From Bacilli bacterium (lineage in GTDB: Bacteria > Bacillota_I > Bacilli_A > ML615J-28 > CAG-313): a stretch of 17,624 nucleotides of DNA. Shown piece by piece: positions 1 through 7,555 of this stretch. The notes below the pieces were generated by a model. It was not told the DNA's origin. It was given only the letters and a program-made list of their open reading frames with translations, and searched no databases. The position numbers were made by a program, and so were the translations under genes. The stretch is taken from contig CAADXH010000107.1 in the NCBI GenBank assembly GCA_900752975.1, positions 1-17,624 of the forward strand. Direction: 5' to 3'. Numbering within the stretch: position 1 is the stretch's first letter; the number at the start of each line of letters is the position of its first letter.

Positions 1-90
1 CCCCAATTGAATTCCTAGATAATTATAACAAAACCCATTAATCTAGGGCACAATTTTGTGCACGATGATTGACAAACCGTCATATGTAGT

Positions 91-1299
91 TTATTGCTTA
101 ATTAATCTAACCATATCGTGAGGATGAACAGTGAAGGGAAGTTGCATCTTAAATTTTTGAAGTGGATGTCTAGCAACATCTAATTCCTCATTCGTATCTG
201 CATCTACCATTTTGTCTACAATGTACAAAGTATTAGGAAGATCTGGACCAAAAAATTCCAAAGTATCCCCTAACTTAAAATAATTACGTTGCTCAATTAC
301 TGCGGTTTTGTTTTTTTCATCATATGATAAAACATATCCAACATACTCTTTGGTAGGTTCTTCATTTCTTATTTCATATAATTGTTCGTTAGGTGTAACC
401 ATGCCCTCTAAAAATCCACAGCTAGTAAGTCTATTTTCTGCCTTTTGAATTTCACACTTAGCGAGTTCTAACGTTTCTTCTTTAACAAAACCAATGGTAT
501 AATATTCATCAATTACCATTCTATAGCTTCTAACTACCGTTGCAATATAATATGGTGATTTCATCCTACCTTCTATTTTAAGCGATGTTACCCCAACCTT
601 AATTAGACGCTCTATTTGATCAATTGACATTAAATCTTTAGATCCCATATTGAAAAATTCGTTTGGTAAATTTAACTGTTTTTTCCCATATATTATACTG
701 TAGTTCCATCTACATGAATGAGCACAACCACCTCGATTAGCATCTCGTTTTGTCATATAATTGCTTAAAGTACAACGGCCAGAGTAACTAGCACACATTC
801 CACCATGAATAAAAACTTCTAATTCAAGATTTGTATTTTTCTTAATTTTTTCCATTTCTTTTATACTTACTTCTCTTGCAAGTACAACTCTTGTTGCTCC
901 TACAGTTTGCCAAAATTTAATTGCTTTACTATTGGTTATGGAGGTCTGCGTCGAAATATGAATTTCAACATTAGGGGCAATAACTTTAGCCTTTTGAATT
1001 AGCCCTAAACTGGAAGTAATAATGGCATCTACACCTATCTCACTCAAAAATTTTAAGTAGTTTTCTAGACCTTCAAAGTCTTCATTGTGAGGAATAATAT
1101 TACAAGTTACATACATTTTTTTATTCAAATTGTGAGCAAATTTACTTAGCTCTTTTAAGTCATCACGAGTAAAATTAGAGGCTCTAGCTCTTAAGCTAAA
1201 CTCTTTTCCACCAACATACACGGCATCAGCACCATATAAAAGAGCAATTTTTGCTTTTTCCAAGTTGCCAGCTGGAGCTAGTAATTCAACTTTTTTCAT
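91..1299 (-). CDS. trhP2: U32-family tRNA hydroxylation protein TrhP2 (YrrO-like)
   Basis: A 402-residue peptidase-U32 family protein. In Bacillus this family member takes part in prephenate-dependent hydroxylation of uridine 34 of tRNA to 5-hydroxyuridine; despite the family name it is not thought to act as a protease. The U32 signature is at residues 161-179 (EVFIHGGMC...GRCTLS). Four cysteines, C169, C176, C192 and C196 (C-x6-C-x15-C-x3-C), fit the iron-sulfur ligands described for this family. SLKIEGRMKS (239-248) is another family hallmark. The ATG overlaps the stop of the upstream gene as ATGA, with AAAGAGGT as ribosome binding site inside that gene, so the two are translationally coupled. 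It is the last gene of a trmR-trhP1-trhP2 operon. The order and pairing match Bacillus yrrM-yrrN-yrrO, which makes the call firm. Confidence 0.9.
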   Translation of the reverse strand: MKKVELLAPAGNLEKAKIALLYGADAVYVGGKEFSLRARASNFTRDDLKELSKFAHNLNKKMYVTCNIIPHNEDFEGLENYLKFLSEIGVDAIITSSLGLIQKAKVIAPNVEIHISTQTSITNSKAIKFWQTVGATRVVLAREVSIKEMEKIKKNTNLELEVFIHGGMCASYSGRCTLSNYMTKRDANRGGCAHSCRWNYSIIYGKKQLNLPNEFFNMGSKDLMSIDQIERLIKVGVTSLKIEGRMKSPYYIATVVRSYRMVIDEYYTIGFVKEETLELAKCEIQKAENRLTSCGFLEGMVTPNEQLYEIRNEEPTKEYVGYVLSYDEKNKTAVIEQRNYFKLGDTLEFFGPDLPNTLYIVDKMVDADTNEELDVARHPLQKFKMQLPFTVHPHDMVRLIKQ

Positions 1300-2189
1300 A
1301 GTTTTACCTCTTTCTTCAACAAAATTGTCTTGTTGTCGTATGCACCTTTATAAAGAGTAAATTTCAAATTTTTAAGTTTAGTTTCCAAGGCTGCTGAATC
1401 AATTTCTTCGGTGACATAGCTATTATATAAGGAAACAACATTATAATAATCTTGCTTACTTATATTCAAATTATGGACCATTATGTATGGTACTTTTTTC
1501 ATATTATCAAGTTCCTTAGCTAAATAATAGTGATTCTCTTCAAATATTCTAACACCATTTTGATCTTCTACTAAATGGTAATAATTATCTCTTGTTTCTT
1601 CTTTTAATGAAGCAAGTTTTCCATTAATATCTTTTGTTTTTAAACCCTTAAATTTTAAATAATTAGTTACAAGTGGGCGCTTGGAATAGAAACAACAAGC
1701 CATACCAAACGCCTCAACAATCACATGATCATTTGAATTATTGATAATCTCAATTACCTCATCGCTTGTTATTTCATTAGAGATTACGACGTAATTATTA
1801 AATTTTTGGTACAAGCTAACGTCACAATAATTGGTCATATAAGTTGGAGCATAATACACAGTTTTTTCACTAAAACCATTTTCAATAAGAATTTCATACA
1901 TTCCCATATCGGAATAAAAGAAATAATCTATTTTTTTGAATAAATCATTTTTTAGAATCATTTTAATGTAAACCAAATCATCTTCATGAAATAATCTTTC
2001 CGAATACACCCCTACCATTATAAAATGTTTGTGTGCATAATCAACTATTTTTTCAACATTTTGAATTTCGAGATTTCCATTCACATCAAGACTTAAAAAA
2101 TCAATTTTTACAAGTAAGATTCCAACTCCTGGTAGTTTTGTTATTTTTTTAGTCTCAGCAACCGAACTTACATCACATATCAACTTCAT
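1296..2189 (-). CDS. trhP1: U32-family tRNA hydroxylation protein TrhP1 (YrrN-like)
   Basis: A 297-residue short U32-family protein, the partner subunit of TrhP2 for tRNA U34 hydroxylation. The U32 core around residues 158-178 (VEAFGMACCF, then YSKRPLVTNY) aligns with the shorter YrrN type, which lacks the full cysteine set of the longer paralogue. An in-frame ATG at 2219 exists, but the start at 2189 (MKLICDV) is preferred: AAGGAG lies 8 bases before it, and the longer form would overlap trmR further. From 2189 the gene overlaps the end of trmR by 17 bases and its own stop overlaps the trhP2 start by 4. Function is inferred from family and operon order; weak sequence conservation is normal for this subunit. 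Confidence 0.85.
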   Translation of the reverse strand: MKLICDVSSVAETKKITKLPGVGILLVKIDFLSLDVNGNLEIQNVEKIVDYAHKHFIMVGVYSERLFHEDDLVYIKMILKNDLFKKIDYFFYSDMGMYEILIENGFSEKTVYYAPTYMTNYCDVSLYQKFNNYVVISNEITSDEVIEIINNSNDHVIVEAFGMACCFYSKRPLVTNYLKFKGLKTKDINGKLASLKEETRDNYYHLVEDQNGVRIFEENHYYLAKELDNMKKVPYIMVHNLNISKQDYYNVVSLYNSYVTEEIDSAALETKLKNLKFTLYKGAYDNKTILLKKEVKL

Positions 2190-2808
2190 TTTGTTTTCTC
2201 CTTGTAATACTAATTCCATCGCCTACATTAATAAAAATTGTATGAAAATTTGGTAATTCACTTAAATAATGATTATATTTATCAATTTTTTCTACCATTT
2301 TTCTAACATTTTTGCTTTGGACATCTATGTCTACAATTGCCCCGTGAAATTGTAAATTATCTGTAATAATCAAACCATTTGGTTTTAATAGTGGTGAAAA
2401 CTTTTCAAAAAACTTTATATTTTGAGCTTTTGCTGCATCAATAAAGATCATATCATATTCACTAAGTTTATTGATATCAATTTCTAGTGCATCATCATGA
2501 TGTACTTTTATATAATCATTTAATTTAAATCTTGCAATATTTTGGCAGGCTATTTCATACATTGCATCATCACGTTCAATTGTATCAATCAATCCTTTAG
2601 TATAATATGCCATACAAATACTAGAATAGCCTATTGCTGTTCCTATTTCAAGAATTATTTTTGGTTTTAATAGATCCATTAGTGCCAATATAACAAGTAA
2701 TGAATCTTTCATAATAATAGGTACATGATGTTCACAAGCATATTTTTCCAATTCTTTAATCTCTTGTGGCAAATGTTTTTCATTAAATTTGTCAAAATAG
2801 TTATTCAT
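2173..2808 (-). CDS. trmR: tRNA 5-hydroxyuridine O-methyltransferase TrmR (YrrM-like)
   Basis: A 211-residue class I SAM-dependent methyltransferase of the COMT-like O-methyltransferase family. SAM motif I is LEIGTAIGYSS (53-63), an acidic ribose-binding region follows at IERD (77-80), and HDDA is at 104-107. The metal-binding set is D124 (FIDAAKA) and D150-N151 (ITDN). In Bacillus, TrmR methylates 5-hydroxyuridine 34 to 5-methoxyuridine. Here it is followed by both TrhP subunits that make its substrate, which separates it from the many other small O-methyltransferases with the same fold. AAGAGG lies 8-9 bases before the ATG. A likely extended -10 promoter sits 25-30 bases upstream, although no terminator separates it from the regulator gene before it. 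Confidence 0.88.
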   Translation of the reverse strand: MNNYFDKFNEKHLPQEIKELEKYACEHHVPIIMKDSLLVILALMDLLKPKIILEIGTAIGYSSICMAYYTKGLIDTIERDDAMYEIACQNIARFKLNDYIKVHHDDALEIDINKLSEYDMIFIDAAKAQNIKFFEKFSPLLKPNGLIITDNLQFHGAIVDIDVQSKNVRKMVEKIDKYNHYLSELPNFHTIFINVGDGISITRRKQNEVDM

Positions 2809-2830
2809 ACATTTTTCCTCTTTTTATACT

Positions 2831-2839
2831 ATTTTAACA
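2831..2839 (-). promoter_or_regulatory. Probable extended -10 promoter for trmR-trhP1-trhP2
   Basis: On the minus strand TGT is followed by TAAAAT, matching the TGn-TATAAT extended -10 form, 22 bases before the trmR start codon. The -35 region is only ATGAAA-like. The sequence is so AT-rich that chance matches are common. Confidence 0.4.
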
Positions 2840-2860
2840 TATTACTACTTTTTTTTCATC

Positions 2861-4105
2861 TTATTTGTTATTTAAGTTTTTGTTCATTCCATCTTGCCAA
2901 TCTTGTTTTATATATCTCATTCCTTCTTTATATTTTGAACATCCTTCACATTCATCTAAATATGCTTTTTTTATTTCCATAATTAGAAAGCCATCGTAAT
3001 ATATTTTTTCACTTAATAAAACATTTTTAACATAATTATACAAAACATAACTACTATTGCCCTCAAATATTAATTTAACATATCGATAATAATTATCATA
3101 TAACTTCTCATATTTAGTAAAACAGTATTTATCCAATTTTTCGATTAAACTCTTTTGAAGTTGATGATCATTTATTTTTTTAACAGTCATCATCAATAAA
3201 CTTGCAATGCGTGCACTTATTATATTATCCACCAAGATATTATAAAGTTTTTCATAATCATTATTTATATACATTATTATTCCTAAATAATAATAATACT
3301 TTTCTTTTATATAGGGAACTGTCAAATTTAAATTTTTCTTTATTAATTCTACTTGTTCAAGTGCACTTTCATAATTGGCACTAGATGTATAAGTCATAAG
3401 TTGCAATTTATGGAGATGAAGCCGTATTCCAAAAATAGGCATTTCAGCAATTTTTTCAAATTTATGATAATACTCATATGATAATGCGACATTTCCAATT
3501 GCCATCATTATGTCAACACCAAGATCATAAATTGCCATATCCAACAAAGCATTATTATGTTCTATCTTACTTAACACCATAATTTGTTGATAAGCCTTAA
3601 CGTTTTGATTAGTTTTATGTGCATATAAAGCAAAAGCATACATATAAAATAACAATTCATTATTTGTTAAACTGTTAGAAACACTATCTAGTCTAATTAA
3701 AGTTCGTCTTGCTTCATCATAATTGTTATTTATAATGTTATAAAACAATACCATTAGTTCTATTTCTATTTCACAATAACTATTTGATGCTAGAGCGTGA
3801 TTAACAATTGCTTCTATTTCTACATTATTAATTCTAAAGTAGGCCCTAAGTAAGTCTTCATATAAATTCTTTTCTCGTTCAACTTTTACCGTTTCATAAT
3901 TAATATTCATTTTTTCACATAAAGCTTTATAGTAGTCTTCGCTAACATCAACAATGTTATTTTCAATTCGACTTAAATAGCTTGGTGAACAAACTCCACA
4001 GCTTAAATCCTCTAGTTTTATTCCCATTTCAATTCTTCTTCTTTTTAAAAATTCGGCCATTTTTAAGCCATTACCTTTTTTAGTTTGACTTTGTAATTTA
4101 AACAT
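2861..4105 (-). CDS. XRE-type helix-turn-helix regulator with C-terminal TPR-like helices
   Basis: A 414-residue protein with an N-terminal XRE helix-turn-helix at about residues 16-70 (LKRRRIEMGIKLEDL, then SPSYLSRIEN). About 330 residues of mainly helical sequence follow, as in the TPR domains of Rgg/PlcR/MutR-type (RRNPP-like) regulators that bind short peptides. The start at 4105 has AAGGGGAGA 5 bases upstream. A small cysteine group (C-x2-C, DECEGC) lies near the C terminus. It stands alone between a terminator-bounded operon and trmR, and no terminator separates it from trmR, so it could be co-transcribed with the tRNA-modification genes. No convincing cognate peptide gene is visible beside it, so the ligand and targets are unknown. 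Confidence 0.8.
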   Translation of the reverse strand: MFKLQSQTKKGNGLKMAEFLKRRRIEMGIKLEDLSCGVCSPSYLSRIENNIVDVSEDYYKALCEKMNINYETVKVEREKNLYEDLLRAYFRINNVEIEAIVNHALASNSYCEIEIELMVLFYNIINNNYDEARRTLIRLDSVSNSLTNNELLFYMYAFALYAHKTNQNVKAYQQIMVLSKIEHNNALLDMAIYDLGVDIMMAIGNVALSYEYYHKFEKIAEMPIFGIRLHLHKLQLMTYTSSANYESALEQVELIKKNLNLTVPYIKEKYYYYLGIIMYINNDYEKLYNILVDNIISARIASLLMMTVKKINDHQLQKSLIEKLDKYCFTKYEKLYDNYYRYVKLIFEGNSSYVLYNYVKNVLLSEKIYYDGFLIMEIKKAYLDECEGCSKYKEGMRYIKQDWQDGMNKNLNNK

Positions 4106-4403
4106 TTCTATCTCCCCTTATCATTTTCAAGTTTTAACGATTTTTTTAATCATTACTAATACTTTATCAAAAAACGACTTTATAGTAAAGAAAATATAAA
4201 TTTTTTCATTCACAATAATATGACTACTTTTTAGATTTATCTACACATTTTATATTTTTTCAACAAATTTAGAGATTTTATGTTTTTCGGTTTTTATTCA
4301 TTTATTTTAATTTTTCTCATTTTTTCATACTTTTTTTAATTTTTTTGACAAATTGTCGATTTTTAAAAAGTGATGTCGATTACTACAAAAAAGAAAATAA
4401 GCA
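4106..4403. other. Long AT-rich spacer upstream of the XRE/TPR regulator
   Basis: There is no credible gene here. On the minus strand TTTACT-17-TAAAGT is a weak promoter candidate ending near 4160 for the regulator. It overlaps the small inverted repeat CTTTA-CTA-TAAAG. Further up lies the inverted repeat GACAA-A-TTGTC (about 4347-4357). Either could be an operator. Tiny ORFs on both strands (up to 19 codons) are what T-rich sequence produces by chance. Confidence 0.4.
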
Positions 4404-4433
4404 TGAAAAAAATACTACAATAATGTAGTATTT
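4404..4433 (-). terminator. Rho-independent terminator after the YgjP-like gene
   Basis: A perfect 10-bp inverted repeat, AAATACTACA / TGTAGTATTT (4410-4419 and 4424-4433), has a 4-base loop. On the minus strand it runs straight into a T tract. It lies 13 bases after the stop codon at 4446 and closes the four-gene operon 7455-4446. Confidence 0.8.
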
Positions 4434-4445
4434 GGATTCTATAAA

Positions 4446-5147
4446 TCATTCATAATCAGTACGATACTCTTTTAAAGTGTTTCGTAGTTTTCTTTCATTT
4501 GGACAGTACTTTTGTAAATAACAATGAAAGGCCGGTTGATGATTTAGATATTTAAAATGGCTTAATTCATGATATATAACATATTCTATCAATGGCACTG
4601 GAACATGAATTAAAGCAACATTTAAAATAATTTCTTTACGTTTGGGATAACAACAACCCCATCTTGATAAGTACTTCTTAATTGATAATTTAGGAAAAAA
4701 GGCTAAATCATTTCTCATTTGTTCAAAGCAATTATAGAGAAGTTCAGAAAATACCATTTCTGCTTGTTCATATTTCCATTTTTTTATGACAGTTGGTATT
4801 CTTGCTTGGTTTAAAGCATATACAAATATCTTATCTTCATTAATGATTACTGATTCATGCCTACTATAAGCTATTTGAAGTTGATATTCTTTGCCTAAAA
4901 ATAGATATGTTTCGGAATTATCATACTTTCTAGTTTTAGGTTGACTACTCTCATAGTGTTCTATAATCCAGTCAAGATGTCTTGAGACAAAATCCTCCAA
5001 CTCCATTTGTGTAATTTTCAATGGACATCTAATAATTAAAATTCCATCTCGATTATATTTAATTACTAGTTTTTTAGTTTTAGCTCTAACAATTTGATGT
5101 TTGATTGAATTCTTTTTGAGAACTTCGAGCTCGTTCATGAATTTCAT
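4446..5147 (-). CDS. YgjP/SprT-like zinc metallopeptidase-domain protein
   Basis: About 233 residues. The C-terminal part has HELSH followed by NHQPAF, the HExxH-x5-NH pattern of the YgjP-type metallopeptidase family (DUF45), in which two histidines and a later histidine bind zinc and the glutamate is catalytic. The N-terminal part (VRAKTKKLVIKYNRDG, then a DWI segment) is the usual strand-rich first half of this family. An open frame reaches 5219, but that would overlap the upstream membrane-protein gene by 134 bases. ATGs at 5147 and 5138 follow an AAAGG site and are more likely, with 5138 giving better spacing. Either way it overlaps the upstream gene by 53-62 bases. It is the last gene before the terminator. 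The substrate is unknown for the family. Confidence 0.8.
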   Translation of the reverse strand: MKFMNELEVLKKNSIKHQIVRAKTKKLVIKYNRDGILIIRCPLKITQMELEDFVSRHLDWIIEHYESSQPKTRKYDNSETYLFLGKEYQLQIAYSRHESVIINEDKIFVYALNQARIPTVIKKWKYEQAEMVFSELLYNCFEQMRNDLAFFPKLSIKKYLSRWGCCYPKRKEIILNVALIHVPVPLIEYVIYHELSHFKYLNHQPAFHCYLQKYCPNERKLRNTLKEYRTDYE

Positions 5148-5919
5148 CAACCTTTCTTGTAATTTTAGGGTGTAGCCTATAGAAAACAATGATTGTGGCA
5201 AACCATAAAAGAATAACACTTAATGTGGTTATGGCAATTGTTATACCTGCGTCCATAAATAATCTGGTATCCAAAATTGTTGTCAACGTATATAAAGCAC
5301 CACTATATGGGCCTTGGCTTGTTGCTAGTAAAAACTTATCATTATTCCAAAATATTAAATGATGAAAGTTAATGAACAAATTAACAAAATATCCGTTGCC
5401 ATATTTGTCATTTTTATAATCTATATAACCCCAAAGCAAAAATGCACCAACTAAAATGAACAATAATCCGTAAAAACAACCTGTATAAATGAGTACTTTT
5501 TTTCTTAATCTTCTAAACCATCTTACCATATAAAACAAGCACGCTAAAAGTGTAAAAAACGATATCACCGCAATAATTTGTCCTTTAATGTACAATTCTT
5601 TAACATCTGCCATATGTCGTACTTCATATTCATTAAAAAATGGAACTCCATCAACCACTATTTGGTATTCTTTTTCATTACCAAAATAGTAATTAATCGT
5701 AATATCTGCTGTTTTTTCCATTATAGTCATAGGATCTTCGTGATAATAACATTCTAGCACATACTTAGCATTCTCATTCTCATTAAAATGCCTCATATAA
5801 AAGGATTTAGACTTAGTAATTGGAATAGCAGAAATCCAAATGCCGAATACAAAAATACAAAAATTAGCAACAAATATAACTATTATATCAAGTGCTGCTG
5901 TTAATTTACTATTTTTCAT
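5086..5919 (-). CDS. lit: DUF1461/TIGR01906 membrane protein, probable lipoprotein intramolecular transacylase Lit
   Basis: A 277-residue membrane protein with four predicted membrane helices: about 8-32, 113-132, 141-163 and 223-247. A long extracytoplasmic loop follows the first helix and a second lies between helices 3 and 4. Two segments mark the DUF1461 family: FFNEYEVRHMADVKEL (94-109) and FHHLIFWNND (185-194), with H186/H187 facing outside. Lit of Enterococcus and Bacillus belongs to this family. It moves an acyl chain within mature lipoproteins to make the lyso form, and it needs an extracytoplasmic histidine. Activity here is inferred from the family. The start has AAGAGG 10 bases upstream and overlaps the guanylate-kinase-like gene by 11 bases. 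Three lipoprotein genes lie just upstream in a separate operon. Confidence 0.72.
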   Translation of the reverse strand: MKNSKLTAALDIIVIFVANFCIFVFGIWISAIPITKSKSFYMRHFNENENAKYVLECYYHEDPMTIMEKTADITINYYFGNEKEYQIVVDGVPFFNEYEVRHMADVKELYIKGQIIAVISFFTLLACLFYMVRWFRRLRKKVLIYTGCFYGLLFILVGAFLLWGYIDYKNDKYGNGYFVNLFINFHHLIFWNNDKFLLATSQGPYSGALYTLTTILDTRLFMDAGITIAITTLSVILLWFATIIVFYRLHPKITRKVDEIHERARSSQKEFNQTSNC

Positions 5920-6454
5920 TTAAATCATTCCTCTTCTTATAAAAATTGTATATTATTTTCGCGTCTATGTAAATATTACTTGGTGTAGTATCAACGATTA
6001 AATCAGCTTGTTTCATTACATCTTTATTGAATACAGTTTGATCGTTATTTACTCGTCTCATTACATCATCATAATTATCACCACGATTAAGCATTCTAAT
6101 GCGAAGCACTTCTGGAGAAGTCTTTAGGAAAACAACTGTGACAAGATTTCTTGTGACGGTAAGATAATGTTTTAAACCTTGTGGCTCTAATATAACTACT
6201 TTATTAGGTGATAAATCACTAAATGATGTACCATAATAGTTGTTATTGTATTCAACGTACTCAATGAAGAAATTTTCTTTTATCTTTTTTTCAAATTCAT
6301 CTTTGTTAATAAAATTATAATCTTTACCATCAACTTCCCCAATACGCATTGGCCTACTTGTATAAGTAACAAGTTTTTCCATATGATATGTTTTTATTAA
6401 CTCTTGAACAATCTTTGTTTTACCAGATGCACTGGAACCAACAATAACTAACAT
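5909..6454 (-). CDS. Guanylate-kinase-family P-loop protein, divergent
   Basis: A 181-residue P-loop protein. Walker A is GSSASGKT (6-13). The GMP-binding region is recognisable: TSRPMRIGEVDGKDYNF (32-48) and YYGTS (73-77). The arginines of the lid/catalytic region (R118, R120, R124, R133, R134) and ADLIVDTT (150-157) follow. It differs from housekeeping Gmk in the P-loop (SGKT rather than the GxGKG/S type) and in having LEPQG where an IDVQG motif is usual. It is also slightly short. It may be a second, specialised nucleoside-monophosphate kinase rather than the essential gmk. GGAGG lies 5 bases before the ATG, and it starts 11 bases after the acetyltransferase stop. Confidence 0.72.
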   Translation of the reverse strand: MLVIVGSSASGKTKIVQELIKTYHMEKLVTYTSRPMRIGEVDGKDYNFINKDEFEKKIKENFFIEYVEYNNNYYGTSFSDLSPNKVVILEPQGLKHYLTVTRNLVTVVFLKTSPEVLRIRMLNRGDNYDDVMRRVNNDQTVFNKDVMKQADLIVDTTPSNIYIDAKIIYNFYKKRNDLNEK

Positions 6455-6465
6455 TTAGTCCTCCA

Positions 6466-7455
6466 TTATTTTTTTAAGTTTTTTTTCATTAATGCAAATG
6501 ATTGGATTATCTTAAATCCTGCTCCCATGTAAATGTACCTAGCATGGTTGGTAAGTCCTGTATAAAAAGTCATAAATTTAGCGCCATTAAGTTTTGAATG
6601 ATATGCTAGAAGTGAAAATAGTGCTTTGCCAAGACCTCTACCTCTAACTGATTCAAGTATAGCGATTCCATCAAAATGGCCGCGTCCGCTTTCCTCATTC
6701 CACATAGCTCCAGTCCACCCCTTAATCTTACCATGATCAGACACAACCAAGAATGGATATGGTTTTTCTAAGGCTAAATTTTCTCTTATTACTTTTTCAA
6801 AATCATATATGTTTAATTCTTTATAGAAATCATCAATTCCATAATGTTTTTTTTCATCATATAATTCAATTGTAATACCATCTTTCGCATTGTCCTTTAA
6901 AATTTTATCAATACTATCAGAAATTTCATAGTCAGATAGGTTTAGGTGAAATGCATCTTGAAAGCCAAAAGCTTCATAACGATGATGAAGTAAGAAAAAA
7001 TATTCATTACTATTTACTCTAACTCCTGGAGCACAAGGATGATCATGTTTATCTGTATTTGGAATGTACCAACCATAACATGAAGGTAAATAACCATAAA
7101 CAACAACTGAAGTTCTTCCCTTACTAATAAAATAATTTTCTAAACTTTCTAAGATAGTTGCTCCTACATTTTGGTGACGATAACTAGGGCGAACAATTAT
7201 CGCATTAATTGATCCCGGAGTATCGGCTGAAGAGGCTAGTCCACCTTTCAATATTCCTATTCCCATTCCTACTAATTTATCATTATCATAAACAAGTTTT
7301 ACGCCTTCATATAAAAATCCAGGAATGCTCTCTAAATATTTTTGATACTCACTAAACGTTATTGGTTTAAAAAAGCCTTCTTCTAAAACTACATCGTTCC
7401 ATAATTCATTCATTGCCATTAATTGATCTTGTGTACCATTTACTATTTGCCACAT
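6466..7455 (-). CDS. Tandem GNAT-domain acetyltransferase
   Basis: A 329-residue protein with two GNAT folds. The N-terminal one spans about 1-170; its acetyl-CoA loop (VRPSYRHQNVGAT, 88-100) is slightly off the Q/RxxGxG/A consensus. The C-terminal one spans about 195-325 and has a better loop, ESVRGRGLGKALF (268-280), followed by the typical NHARYIYMGAGF segment. The C-terminal domain is therefore the likelier catalyst. The substrate cannot be told from the sequence; double-GNAT proteins act on diverse small amines. It is the first gene of the four-gene operon, with GAGG before the ATG and an extended -10 promoter 36 bases upstream. Confidence 0.85.
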   Translation of the reverse strand: MWQIVNGTQDQLMAMNELWNDVVLEEGFFKPITFSEYQKYLESIPGFLYEGVKLVYDNDKLVGMGIGILKGGLASSADTPGSINAIIVRPSYRHQNVGATILESLENYFISKGRTSVVVYGYLPSCYGWYIPNTDKHDHPCAPGVRVNSNEYFFLLHHRYEAFGFQDAFHLNLSDYEISDSIDKILKDNAKDGITIELYDEKKHYGIDDFYKELNIYDFEKVIRENLALEKPYPFLVVSDHGKIKGWTGAMWNEESGRGHFDGIAILESVRGRGLGKALFSLLAYHSKLNGAKFMTFYTGLTNHARYIYMGAGFKIIQSFALMKKNLKK

Positions 7456-7490
7456 AATTATACCTCACTTATATATTTTAACTACCAACT

Positions 7491-7499
7491 ATTATATCA
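7491..7499 (-). promoter_or_regulatory. Extended -10 promoter for the GNAT-kinase-Lit-YgjP operon
   Basis: The minus strand reads TGATATAAT, a perfect TGn-TATAAT extended -10, 36 bases before the start codon at 7455 and just after the previous operon's terminator. A weak TTTCTT lies 17 bases upstream of the -10. Confidence 0.7.
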
Positions 7500-7511
7500 T
7501 ATTTTACGAGA

Positions 7512-7546
7512 ATAAGAAAAGAAATAGAAAACTTAATTTCTATTTC
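7512..7546 (-). terminator. Rho-independent terminator after the three-lipoprotein operon
   Basis: A perfect 10-bp inverted repeat, GAAATAGAAA / TTTCTATTTC (7521-7530 and 7537-7546), has a 6-base loop. It is followed on the minus strand by a T-rich run, 10 bases after the stop codon of the small lipoprotein gene. Confidence 0.72.
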
Positions 7547-7555
7547 CATTTTGGT

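Noticed and set aside
2725..2982. Plus-strand ORF of 85 codons
   Set aside because: It overlaps trmR and the regulator, is phenylalanine/leucine-rich as expected for the complement of AT-rich coding sequence, and has no ribosome binding site or family match.
3202..3384. Plus-strand ORF inside the regulator gene
   Set aside because: It lies fully within a well-supported minus-strand gene and has shadow-like composition.
4180..4209. Minus-strand mini-ORF starting MKKFIF as a pheromone precursor
   Set aside because: It stops after 9 residues, too short for a secreted precursor, and has no ribosome binding site.
4280..4339. Plus-strand 19-codon hydrophobic ORF upstream of the regulator as a signalling peptide gene
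   Set aside because: T-rich DNA gives such phenylalanine/isoleucine runs by chance; there is no proper ribosome binding site and no mature-peptide region.
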